From Lachnospiraceae bacterium NK4A179 (GTDB lineage Bacteria; Bacillota; Clostridia; Lachnospirales; Lachnospiraceae): DNA of 64,000 bases. The stretch spans positions 31,781-95,780 of the forward strand of contig ATWC01000010.1 of NCBI GenBank assembly GCA_000421045.1. Direction: 5' to 3'. Both the position numbers and the translations under genes were made by a program. Positions 17,603 to 25,548 of the stretch are shown here, piece by piece (position 1 is the stretch's first letter; each line of letters begins with the position of its first letter). The notes under the pieces are model-generated. The model saw only the letters and a program-made list of their open reading frames with translations, was not told the origin of the DNA and did not search any database.

Positions 17603-17626
17603 TCCGGACGTGATCAACGTTCCGGA
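17603..17626. repeat. Inverted repeat upstream of the icd promoter
   Basis: TCCGGACGT (17603-17611) pairs with ACGTTCCGGA (17617-17626) with a one-base bulge. It ends nine bases before the -35 box of icd. It may be an operator or another piece of the repeat family, since TCCGGAACG also begins segment B. Confidence 0.45.
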
Positions 17627-17634
17627 CTCAGGTT

Positions 17635-17663
17635 TTTACAAACGCGGGCATCTGCGTTATAAT
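17635..17663 (+). promoter_or_regulatory. icd promoter
   Basis: TTTACA (17635-17640), 17-base spacer, perfect TATAAT (17658-17663). Start near 17670, leader about 33 bases before the TTG at 17703. Confidence 0.8.
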
Positions 17664-17687
17664 ATTTAGGATTTTTTGAGAATAGAC

Positions 17688-17692
17688 GGAGG
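17688..17692 (+). promoter_or_regulatory. Ribosome-binding site deciding the icd start
   Basis: GGAGG lies 10 bases before TTG 17703 and 25 before ATG 17718, favouring the TTG. Confidence 0.6.
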
Positions 17693-17702
17693 TGTACCTG
17701 CT

Positions 17703-18908
17703 TTGAGTAAAATTACGATGAACAAGCCCATCGTGGAGATGGACGGAGATGAGATGACACGCATCCTCTGGGGGATGATAAAGGATGAACTTCTTACACC
17801 CTATGTGGATCTGAATACCGAGTATTTTGACCTCGGGCTGAAGCACAGGAATGAGACCGATGACCAGGTTACAAAGGATGCGGCTGAGCGAACAAAGGAG
17901 CTCGGCGTAGCAGTTAAGTGCGCAACCATTACGCCCAATGCTGCACGCGTTAAGGAATATGATCTTAAGGAGATGTGGAAGAGTCCTAACGGCACCATCC
18001 GTTCAATACTTGATGGTACTGTTTTCCGTACTCCCATACTTGTTAAGGGTATAGAACCCTGTGTAAGGAACTGGGAAAAGCCCATTACGCTTGCTCGTCA
18101 TGCGTATGGCGATGTTTATAAGAATGTTGAGATAAAAGTACCCGGCAAGGGCAAGGGATATCTTGTATTCGAGGGCGAAGACGGAACGGTCTGCAAGGAA
18201 CTCATCCATGATTTTAAGGGTGCAGGAATACTTCAGGGTATCCATAATACAGATGCTTCTATTACAAGCTTTGCTCATTCATGCTTTAAGTATGCGCTTG
18301 ATATGAAGAAGGATCTCTGGTTCTCGGCTAAGGATACGATCTCTAAGAAATATGATCATAATTTCAAGGATATCTTCGCAGATATCTTTGAGAGCGAGTA
18401 TAAGCAGAAGTTTGATGAAGCAGGTATCACTTATTTCTATACACTTATAGATGATGCAGTTGCACGTATAATGAAGAGCAGTGGCGGAATGATCTGGGCC
18501 TGCAAGAACTATGACGGAGACGTTATGAGTGATATGGTAAGCTCCGCATTCGGTTCACTTGCTATGATGACATCAGTGCTTGTATCACCTCTTGGAGTAT
18601 ATGAATACGAGGCTGCTCACGGAACCGTTCAGCGTCATTATTATAAGCATTTAAAGGGCGAGGAGACTTCTACAAACTCTGTAGCTACTATTTTTGCATG
18701 GACAGGCGCACTCAGAAAGAGCGGTGAGATGACAGGCAACAAGGAACTCGTGGAATTTGCCGACAGGCTTGAGGCAGCTACTATTAAGACTATCGAGAGC
18801 GGCCGCATGACCAAGGATCTTGCACTCATCACATCTATGTCAGCGCCTCAGGTCATGAACAGCGAAGGATTTATCAAAGAGATAAGGAAGACACTTGAGG
18901 CTGTTTAA
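17703..18908 (+). CDS. icd: NADP-type isocitrate dehydrogenase
   Basis: 401 residues from the TTG start (MSKITMNKPIVEMDGDEMTR). Oxidatively decarboxylates isocitrate to 2-oxoglutarate with NADP. The sequence is of the homodimeric subfamily shared with eukaryotic cytosolic and mitochondrial enzymes (EMDGDEMTRI, CATITPNAARVKEY, SPNGTIRSILDGTVFR, YEAAHGTVQRHY) rather than the E. coli type. Substrate arginines, the catalytic Lys/Tyr region and the Asp metal ligands (LIDDAVARIMKSSGG) are visible. It has its own promoter and begins a four-gene run ending in the CNNM protein. It would supply 2-oxoglutarate for glutamate and proline synthesis; no other TCA gene is in the window. Confidence 0.95.
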   Translation: MSKITMNKPIVEMDGDEMTRILWGMIKDELLTPYVDLNTEYFDLGLKHRNETDDQVTKDAAERTKELGVAVKCATITPNAARVKEYDLKEMWKSPNGTIRSILDGTVFRTPILVKGIEPCVRNWEKPITLARHAYGDVYKNVEIKVPGKGKGYLVFEGEDGTVCKELIHDFKGAGILQGIHNTDASITSFAHSCFKYALDMKKDLWFSAKDTISKKYDHNFKDIFADIFESEYKQKFDEAGITYFYTLIDDAVARIMKSSGGMIWACKNYDGDVMSDMVSSAFGSLAMMTSVLVSPLGVYEYEAAHGTVQRHYYKHLKGEETSTNSVATIFAWTGALRKSGEMTGNKELVEFADRLEAATIKTIESGRMTKDLALITSMSAPQVMNSEGFIKEIRKTLEAV

Positions 18909-19534
18909 TGTCAAAGAAGGATGATGAATTTAAACAGGCAATAAAAGGCAAGAAGATCCCCATCATCTCGCTGGATAACAAGTGGTATAAGCTTATGAAC
19001 GGCATAGACCACACCCCCGAGATGAAGGAGAAGGAAGAAAAGCTGAAAAGCCTGCTTAAACGTCAGGGAAAGCTGAATAATGAAATGAAGAGTGTGCGCA
19101 AAGAGAAGGCCACTCTCATGGACAAGATCGTGAATGTTATGGACGAGGATGATGCTGAGAAGAAACAGGCAGATTACTCGGCTATGGTTAACGATTGCAA
19201 TAAAAAGCTGGATGAGCTCCAGGATGAACTTCTGGAGCTTCCGGCGCAGATTAATGAAGTAAATACTGCCCTGATGCTTGATACGATGGAAATATGCTAC
19301 AGTGTGATAGCCGAAAATACGACGGAGATCAACGAAATGAATGCATGGATCGACCAGATGCGTATCGAGCTTAAGAAAAACATAGTACGTCGTCAAAAGG
19401 CGGAAATGAAGAATCAGCAGATGTATTTTTACATGCATGATATCTTCGGCCCGGAGGTTATCGATATGTTCGATATGACCTATAATCCGGAAGACAAGCC
19501 GGTAGTACCGGCAGGTCAAGGGACAGTTTCTTAA
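18908..19534 (+). CDS. Coiled-coil protein of unknown function
   Basis: 208 residues. The ATG overlaps the icd stop by one base (TAATG), implying translational coupling. The middle is long alpha-helix with heptad-like pattern (residues about 37-130 and 145-175, KEEKLKSLLKRQGKLNNEMKS, CNKKLDELQDELLEL). The C-terminus is a short conserved-looking block with FGPEVIDMFDM. No signal peptide, membrane segment or catalytic motif. Position between icd and alr gives no clear functional hint. I do not recognise the family. Confidence 0.75.
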   Translation: MSKKDDEFKQAIKGKKIPIISLDNKWYKLMNGIDHTPEMKEKEEKLKSLLKRQGKLNNEMKSVRKEKATLMDKIVNVMDEDDAEKKQADYSAMVNDCNKKLDELQDELLELPAQINEVNTALMLDTMEICYSVIAENTTEINEMNAWIDQMRIELKKNIVRRQKAEMKNQQMYFYMHDIFGPEVIDMFDMTYNPEDKPVVPAGQGTVS

Positions 19535-19549
19535 GGAGTTCTACTCACA

Positions 19550-20683
19550 ATGTTAAATACGGAGCGCGTAAGTGCAACAGTAAATCTGAATAATATCAGA
19601 TACAACATAGAACAGGTGTCAAAAAGGATCGCAAAGGGCACCGGTATAATGGCGGTTATCAAAGCTGACGGCTATGGGCATGGTGCGGTAGCTGTCGCTC
19701 GTACCCTTGCGGGGATGGATTCCGTCTGGGGATATGCAGTGGCAACCATAGATGAGGCCATGGAGATAGTTCATATCGGATGTGAAAAGCCGATACTCAT
19801 ACTCGGTTATGTTCCTCCTTCGATGTACGGGCTTGCCGTAACGAACGGCATAAGGATACCTGTTTTTGACCTGCATTCCGCATCCAAGATCAATGCGGTA
19901 GCCGGTCAGCTCGGTATGAAGTGCAAGGTCCATATAAAGGTTGATACCGGCATGGGCCGTATAGGAATAGAGCCTTCTGACAGGGGCCTTGAGTTTGTCA
20001 GACAGGTTAGTCTGATGGGGAATCTTGAGATAGAAGGCATCTTCACTCATTTTGCAAGAGCGGATGAAAAGGATAAAGAGAATGCACTTCATCAGGCTAA
20101 ACTTTTCAAGGATTTCACAGCTAAGCTGGAAGATGAGGGTATCCATATTCCCTTAAAGCACTGCTCAAACAGTGCAGCTATAATCGATATGCCGGATCTT
20201 CATATGGATATTGTTCGTTCGGGTATCATTACTTACGGTCTCTGGCCGTCTGATGAAGTGGACAAGCATAATATAGATCTGAAGCCTGCTATGGAGATAA
20301 AGAGTGCGGTCATCTATATAAAGGATATAGAAAAGGGCACTCCGGTAAGCTACGGCGGTACATATGTGGCGGAAAAGACGACAAGGGTAGCTACAGTATC
20401 GATAGGATATGCTGATGGTTTCCCCAGAAGCCTTTCAAATAAAGGGATCGTGCTCATCAAAGGAAAGAGATATCACGTTATCGGACGCGTCTGCATGGAT
20501 CAGCTGATGGTCGATATAGAGATGAATGATGAGATCTCCGTAGGAGATGTGGTTACGATAGTCGGACGTGATGGTGACGAAGAGATAACCATGGATGAAT
20601 TTGCGGCTCTTTCAGATCGCATAAATTATGAGGCAGTCTGTGATATCGGAAAACGCGTGCCCAGAGTGTATACACGCAGATAA
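19550..20683 (+). CDS. alr: Alanine racemase
   Basis: 377 residues, full length. A PLP enzyme that makes D-alanine for peptidoglycan. The PLP lysine is Lys38 in VIKADGYGHGA. The C-terminal domain has the catalytic tyrosine region (PVSYGGTYVAEKTTRVATVSIGYADG) and GRVCMDQLMVD. AAGGAG precedes the ATG. Fits the peptidoglycan theme seen later in the window (D,D-carboxypeptidase, PBP2). Confidence 0.96.
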   Translation: MLNTERVSATVNLNNIRYNIEQVSKRIAKGTGIMAVIKADGYGHGAVAVARTLAGMDSVWGYAVATIDEAMEIVHIGCEKPILILGYVPPSMYGLAVTNGIRIPVFDLHSASKINAVAGQLGMKCKVHIKVDTGMGRIGIEPSDRGLEFVRQVSLMGNLEIEGIFTHFARADEKDKENALHQAKLFKDFTAKLEDEGIHIPLKHCSNSAAIIDMPDLHMDIVRSGIITYGLWPSDEVDKHNIDLKPAMEIKSAVIYIKDIEKGTPVSYGGTYVAEKTTRVATVSIGYADGFPRSLSNKGIVLIKGKRYHVIGRVCMDQLMVDIEMNDEISVGDVVTIVGRDGDEEITMDEFAALSDRINYEAVCDIGKRVPRVYTRR

Positions 20684-20686
20684 ATT

Positions 20687-21940
20687 ATGGGATCCCAGTT
20701 AAATTCAGCGTTGATAATATTTCCTTTTTTGCTTGCCGTAAGCTCAGTGTTTACTGCTTTTATTTCTGCGCTTTCATCGCTTTCGCAGGATGATGAGGAT
20801 TCACTTCCCAAAAAGATAGAGGAGATACATGACAGACCGGATAAGGTGATCGCCGCCGGCCTGTGTCTTTATATTCCTTTGGCGATCGCTTTCTGGCTGC
20901 TGCTCATATCGGGAATGTCTTCTTATGAGTTATACAAGCTTATAATAGCCGGTTTTGCGGCCCTTCTGCTCCAGATATCTGCAGGAATACTTCTTCCCTT
21001 ATCGATAGGCAGGCATTACAGGGTAGCAGTCTGTGAAAGACTCTGCGGCATATGCAGCCTGATCGCGCTTATCTTAAGCCCGCTTACATTAATAATAAAT
21101 GGCATATCTTATTTAATGGGAATTCCGTTTGGGATAGGTAAGGATACGAAGGATGACAACGTTACGGAAGATGAGATACTGGCGATAGTCAATGAAGGTC
21201 AGGAAAGCGGAACCATAGAAGAAAATGAGGCAAAGATGATCAATAACATCTTTGAACTGTCTGATACCGAGGCTTCAGAGATCCAGACTCCCCGTGGAAA
21301 GATCGCAGCTTTTTCCGATGAGATAAAACTCAAGGATGCGCTCAAGGATATACTTAATTCAACGTATTCAAGATATCCGGTTTATCATGAAGATATTGAT
21401 CACATCATAGGTATCCTTCATATAAAGGATGCTGTAAGGCTGCTTGAGCAGAGCCCGAAAAAGAATCCCAGATTGTCTGAGATAAAGGATGATCTGCTGG
21501 TTCCGGAGTTTGTACCCGAGACCAAGAATATAGATGATCTGTTCCGTGAAATGCAGGCTGCAAATGCCCAGATGGTCATTGTTACCGATGAGTACGGGCA
21601 GACTTCGGGCATTATCGCCATGGAGGATATCCTGGAGGAGATAGTAGGAAGCATACGGGATGAGTATGATAGGGAACAGGATCAGATAAAATCCGAAGAC
21701 GGAGTTTATGAGATCGACGGCTTTACCAGACTTGAGGATCTTGCCGAGCAATTTAATATTGATTTCGGGGAGACGGAGTTAGAGACTATAAACGGATACA
21801 TGACCGATCGGATGGGACATATCCCTGAGGAAAACGAGAAATACGAGGTTGAGGTAGGCGGCTATATTTTCAGCATTCTTTCCGTTGAGGACAAGATAAT
21901 CAAACTCGTAAAGGTGACCTCCGGGGATTTGAACAAATGA
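20687..21940 (+). CDS. CNNM/HlyC-CorC family membrane protein with CBS domains
   Basis: 417 residues. Residues 1-145 form a DUF21/CNNM transmembrane domain with about four membrane segments. A CBS pair follows (about 195-330; SRYPVYHEDIDHIIGILHIKD, MVIVTDEYGQTSGIIAMEDILEEIVG), then a CorC_HlyC domain at the C-terminus (DGFTRLEDLAEQFNIDF, TINGYMTDRMGHIPEE). Members act in Mg2+ or other divalent-cation homeostasis; older annotations call them hemolysins. It starts three bases after alr. The N-terminal domain is somewhat divergent. Transport substrate is not shown by the sequence. Confidence 0.88.
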   Translation: MGSQLNSALIIFPFLLAVSSVFTAFISALSSLSQDDEDSLPKKIEEIHDRPDKVIAAGLCLYIPLAIAFWLLLISGMSSYELYKLIIAGFAALLLQISAGILLPLSIGRHYRVAVCERLCGICSLIALILSPLTLIINGISYLMGIPFGIGKDTKDDNVTEDEILAIVNEGQESGTIEENEAKMINNIFELSDTEASEIQTPRGKIAAFSDEIKLKDALKDILNSTYSRYPVYHEDIDHIIGILHIKDAVRLLEQSPKKNPRLSEIKDDLLVPEFVPETKNIDDLFREMQAANAQMVIVTDEYGQTSGIIAMEDILEEIVGSIRDEYDREQDQIKSEDGVYEIDGFTRLEDLAEQFNIDFGETELETINGYMTDRMGHIPEENEKYEVEVGGYIFSILSVEDKIIKLVKVTSGDLNK

Positions 21941-21957
21941 GCGGGTTATGATAAAAT
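21929..21957 (+). promoter_or_regulatory. yebC promoter
   Basis: TTGAAC (21929-21934), 17-base spacer, TAAAAT (21952-21957). The -35 overlaps the end of the CNNM gene. It may drive the long run of genes starting at yebC. Confidence 0.62.
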
Positions 21958-22000
21958 TTTCTTTAATTTATGTATATTTTTACAGGAGGCTTTTTTAGTT

Positions 22001-22729
22001 ATGTCAGGACATTCAAAGTTTGCAAACATCAAGCACAAAAAGGAAAAGAATGATGCTGCCAAGGGCAAGATCTTCACAATACTCGGCAGGGAAATTGCCG
22101 TGGCTGTTAAGGAAGGCGGTCCTGATCCAAATAATAACTTCAAGCTTGCAACAGTTATTCAGAAGGCAAAGGCTGCAAATATGCCCAACGATACTATAGA
22201 ACGAGGTATCAAGAAAGCTTCGGGCGGCGGCAGTGATGTCAATTACGAGCATGTTACCTACGAGGGATACGGCCCCGGCGGAACAGCCATAATAGTAGAG
22301 GCACTTACTGATAATAAGAACAGGACTGCGGCAAATGTACGTTCTGCCTTCACAAAGGGCAGCGGCAGCATTGGAACACAGGGCTGTGTGTCATTTATGT
22401 TTGATGAAAAGGGTCAGATCATCATTGATAAGGAAGAGTGTGAACTTGATGCTGACACTCTTATGGAAAAGGCACTGGATGCAGGTGCAGATGATTTCTC
22501 GGAAGAGGATGATTCATTTGAGATCCTTACATCTCCCGATGCGTTTGAGGCTGTAAATAAAGCTTTTGTTGAAGCCGGAATACCTATGGCCAGCGCTGAA
22601 GTAACAATGATCCCTCAGAATTATGTTGAGGTGACAGATCCTGAGAATGTTAAGCTCTTAACACGTATCCTTGATCTACTTGATGAGGATGACGACGTTC
22701 AGAACGTATATACAAACTGGGATGACTGA
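22001..22729 (+). CDS. yebC: YebC/PmpR-family protein
   Basis: 242 residues with the universal start SGHSKFANIKHKKEKNDAAKGK and the family motif VRSAFTKGSGSIGTQGCVSFMF. Described as a transcriptional regulator in some bacteria; some family members help ribosomes through proline-rich stalls. AGGAGG 11 bases upstream and an adjacent promoter support the start. The next gene overlaps its last eight bases. Confidence 0.95.
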   Translation: MSGHSKFANIKHKKEKNDAAKGKIFTILGREIAVAVKEGGPDPNNNFKLATVIQKAKAANMPNDTIERGIKKASGGGSDVNYEHVTYEGYGPGGTAIIVEALTDNKNRTAANVRSAFTKGSGSIGTQGCVSFMFDEKGQIIIDKEECELDADTLMEKALDAGADDFSEEDDSFEILTSPDAFEAVNKAFVEAGIPMASAEVTMIPQNYVEVTDPENVKLLTRILDLLDEDDDVQNVYTNWDD

Positions 22730-23723
22730 AAAATCTGAAGAAAAAAGATATGGCCGGACACTCTCTATCGTAGTCCCCTGTTATAACGAACAGGAGGTAT
22801 TGCCGAAGACTGTGTCTGTGCTTTCAGAATATCTGCTTTCCCTGGTTGAGAAAGGCAAGATATCCGGATCGTCTTTTCTGCTGTTTGTGAATGACGGTTC
22901 AGCTGATGATACGCTTAAGATACTTAAGGAAAGATCGAAGGCTGTCGAAAATGTCTGCTATATCTCTCTTTCAAGGAATTGCGGTCATCAGAACGCGCTG
23001 ATGGCCGGACTTTCGACTGCTTGTCCGCTTTCGGATATGATCGTTTCGATAGATGCTGATCTTCAGGATGACGTGAATGTCATCGAGCAGATGGTGGACG
23101 AATATGCAGACGGGGCCGAAATCGTATACGGTGTCAGAGGAAGCAGAAAGAGCGATACCTTTTTTAAGAGAGGAACAGCTCAGACGTATTACCGTGTCCT
23201 GAAAAGCATGGGAGTGAAGACTATCTATAACCATGCCGATTTCAGACTCATGGGTAAAGCTGCGGTTGAGGAACTGCTTCGCTACAGGGAAAAGAATCTG
23301 TATATTAGAGGCCTTATACCTGAACTTGGTTTTAAGACTGCTTCCGTAAACTATGAACGCAAGGCAAGGGAAGCAGGTGAGAGTAAATATCCGTTCAATA
23401 AGATGCTTGCGCTGGCATTAAACGGCATAACATCTTTTTCAATAAAGCCTCTGAGGCTGATAATATCTATCGGCGCAGCAGTGATGATCATATGCCTGCT
23501 GGCTGCCGCGTATGCGTTTATATCGTATTTGTCCGGACACGTAGAAAAGGGCTGGACATCACTGATATTGTCTATATGGTTTTTGGGAGGGGTTCAGCTT
23601 TTGTCGATCGGAGTGATCGGTGAGTATATCGGAAAGATCTATTCCGAGGTCAAGGACAGGCCGCTGTATTGCATTGAAGAGAGTGACTTAAAGGCCGCAG
23701 GCGAAAAAATGCCGGGAGAGTAG
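22722..23723 (+). CDS. Membrane glycosyltransferase, family 2 (DPM1/GtrB-like)
   Basis: 333 residues. I place the start at ATG 22722 (MTEKSEEKRYGRTLSIVVPCYNE), overlapping the yebC stop by eight bases. An earlier in-frame ATG at 22671 would only add sequence lying over yebC. A GT-A domain with VNDGSADDT and the DxD region SIDADLQDD is followed by two C-terminal membrane segments (about 248-272 and 285-310). Relatives transfer sugars from UDP/GDP-sugars to polyprenyl phosphate. Donor and acceptor cannot be read from the sequence. Coupled to yebC by overlap. Confidence 0.9.
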   Translation: MTEKSEEKRYGRTLSIVVPCYNEQEVLPKTVSVLSEYLLSLVEKGKISGSSFLLFVNDGSADDTLKILKERSKAVENVCYISLSRNCGHQNALMAGLSTACPLSDMIVSIDADLQDDVNVIEQMVDEYADGAEIVYGVRGSRKSDTFFKRGTAQTYYRVLKSMGVKTIYNHADFRLMGKAAVEELLRYREKNLYIRGLIPELGFKTASVNYERKAREAGESKYPFNKMLALALNGITSFSIKPLRLIISIGAAVMIICLLAAAYAFISYLSGHVEKGWTSLILSIWFLGGVQLLSIGVIGEYIGKIYSEVKDRPLYCIEESDLKAAGEKMPGE

Positions 23724-23727
23724 AATA

Positions 23728-25530
23728 TTGTTTAACAAAGAGAAAAAAATAAATCTTTCAGAAGCCAGGAACGTAGAACCGGAAGTTGATATCAAGGCAC
23801 TTGAGGCATCTCTTGATTTCCTTAAGGAGAGGCAGGCAGAGCCTGATGTTTCATCTGCAGCAGAAACTAAACATGCTGCAACTGTTATGCATGATGAAGC
23901 AGAGATCGAGCCGCCCATACATAAGCCTACACCTGTATATTCACCTGATTCAGAGGTGGATCTTTCAGTTGAGCCTGTTATAGAAAAACAGCCTGAAATG
24001 ACATTCATGCCGGCAGGCAGTATGCCTGAAACGGAAGAATCAAAAAAGATATCAAAGCAGCCGGATCTGCTTCAGATAAGTCAGCCCGGTGCGGGTGTTT
24101 TCAGTCAGCCCGAACCTGCATATTTAAAGCAGCCGGGTCCTGCAACCGCTAAGGGTATAAATTATAATCCTTCTCCGGTTTCGGAACTGAACTACGGATC
24201 TGTTCCTGCTCCAAGGCTTAATCTTGATAATATTCCCGAACCCGGTGCTCTGTTAAATAGCGGTGCCCCTTCATCTGCTCCTGCCAAAGAAAAGGCAAAG
24301 GAAGATGAGTTTGGTTTTTCATGGGAACTGGATACCGATAAAAAAGAAGAAGCCGTAAACGTGAATAACTCGTTGCTCGCTGCAACTACTGTTTCTGATG
24401 AACACAAAGACAGAGATCCTTTTAAGGTTCAGCCGGGCTATGCAGGCCTTGAAGAGAATAAAATAGGCGCAGAGATAAGACTTAATCTGGACGAGAGTAA
24501 GAAGTCGGATACAGATACGGAACCGTTTTTTGGACAGTCAAAGTCAAAATCTGTTGAAGAAGAGGCTGTTAAAGAAGAGACTGTTAAAGAAGAGTCAGTT
24601 TCAGAGGAACCCGTTGCGGAAGAATCTGGTGTCAATAATGCTGTAAATAACGAGTCAGTTACAGAAGAACATGTTGCGGAAGCAGTTGCCGGTAACGAAG
24701 GTTTAACAGAAGATACTTCCGCAGAGGCGCCTGTTGAGAGTGAAGTTCAGGAAGCTCCGGTTCCTCCTGCGAATACCGAAGGGATCTCCGATGCCGTAAG
24801 AGAGGCAATGGAGCTTCAGGCACGTATGGAAAAGATGAAGGCTGAGGGTAAGGGCATCGACAGAAGGTTGCTTGCAAGCAGCCGATTCGGCAGACCTGCA
24901 TCCATCAGGATGGTTGAGGATACCGAAATAAAGCAGGATGCTGAAAATGCTGCCGCAAACAGGCAGGAAGTTTTAGCAGAAGATATTCTCACGACTGAAG
25001 ACATGGTAAATGCTCAGCCTGAAGTTGCGGACAATGCGCCGGTATCTGAAGTTAATGAAGAGAATGCAAACGCAACGGAGGCACAGGCAGTTTCAGATAC
25101 TGCAGCAGAGACTGAAAGCGTTACCGTTCAAGACACTGCTTCAAATATAACGGATGCTTCTGAAGAGACTGCATCGGAAGAACCGGTGATAACTCCTCAG
25201 ATGGTACGTGAACCCAAACCGGTATCCGATTATGTTGAGCCGGATCTGCCTATAATCAACCGTAACGCGGTACCCCAAAAACCGGTTCCCAAGAAAGAGA
25301 CAAGCAGACCTATCGCAAGGATAGATAATTCAAGGGATGAGATCGCAAAGGAAGTAGAGCTTGGCATAAGATCAATGGGCAGGATCTCAGGAGCAACCCT
25401 CCTTAAGAATCCGCTGCCTCATCCTAAAAAGCATATACAGAGAAATCTCGGATATGATTATGAACCTACGGAAGATCAGATGCATTTTGATCTTGAGGAC
25501 ATGACCGGAATAGATTTTTATGATGTTTAA
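23728..25530 (+). CDS. Long acidic, disordered protein of unknown function
   Basis: 600 residues from TTG 23728, supported by GGGAGAG seven bases upstream. Most of it is low-complexity, rich in Glu, Pro, Ser, Ala and Val with phrases such as VKEETVKEESVSEEPVAEES, and likely unstructured. Two ordered-looking parts stand out: a short block near 352-395 (DAVREAMELQARMEKMKAEG, then RRLLASSRFGRPASI) and the C-terminal 65 residues (EIAKEVELGIRSMGRISGATL ... DLEDMTGIDFYDV). No membrane segment. It is 18 bases upstream of ftsK, whose linker has a similar Glu/Pro/Lys composition, so a role near division or segregation is possible but unproven. Confidence 0.72.
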   Translation: MFNKEKKINLSEARNVEPEVDIKALEASLDFLKERQAEPDVSSAAETKHAATVMHDEAEIEPPIHKPTPVYSPDSEVDLSVEPVIEKQPEMTFMPAGSMPETEESKKISKQPDLLQISQPGAGVFSQPEPAYLKQPGPATAKGINYNPSPVSELNYGSVPAPRLNLDNIPEPGALLNSGAPSSAPAKEKAKEDEFGFSWELDTDKKEEAVNVNNSLLAATTVSDEHKDRDPFKVQPGYAGLEENKIGAEIRLNLDESKKSDTDTEPFFGQSKSKSVEEEAVKEETVKEESVSEEPVAEESGVNNAVNNESVTEEHVAEAVAGNEGLTEDTSAEAPVESEVQEAPVPPANTEGISDAVREAMELQARMEKMKAEGKGIDRRLLASSRFGRPASIRMVEDTEIKQDAENAAANRQEVLAEDILTTEDMVNAQPEVADNAPVSEVNEENANATEAQAVSDTAAETESVTVQDTASNITDASEETASEEPVITPQMVREPKPVSDYVEPDLPIINRNAVPQKPVPKKETSRPIARIDNSRDEIAKEVELGIRSMGRISGATLLKNPLPHPKKHIQRNLGYDYEPTEDQMHFDLEDMTGIDFYDV

Positions 25531-25548
25531 AAGGTATATATTCAGATA

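Noticed and set aside
17292..17669. Small frames on both strands in the repeat region (91 and 83 residues)
   Set aside because: They read through the palindromic repeats and the terminator hairpin; the repeated peptide comes from the DNA repeats, and there is no start signal.
22671..22721. Earlier start for the glycosyltransferase
   Set aside because: The added 17 residues overlap yebC and are not part of the family domain; ATG 22722 fits better.
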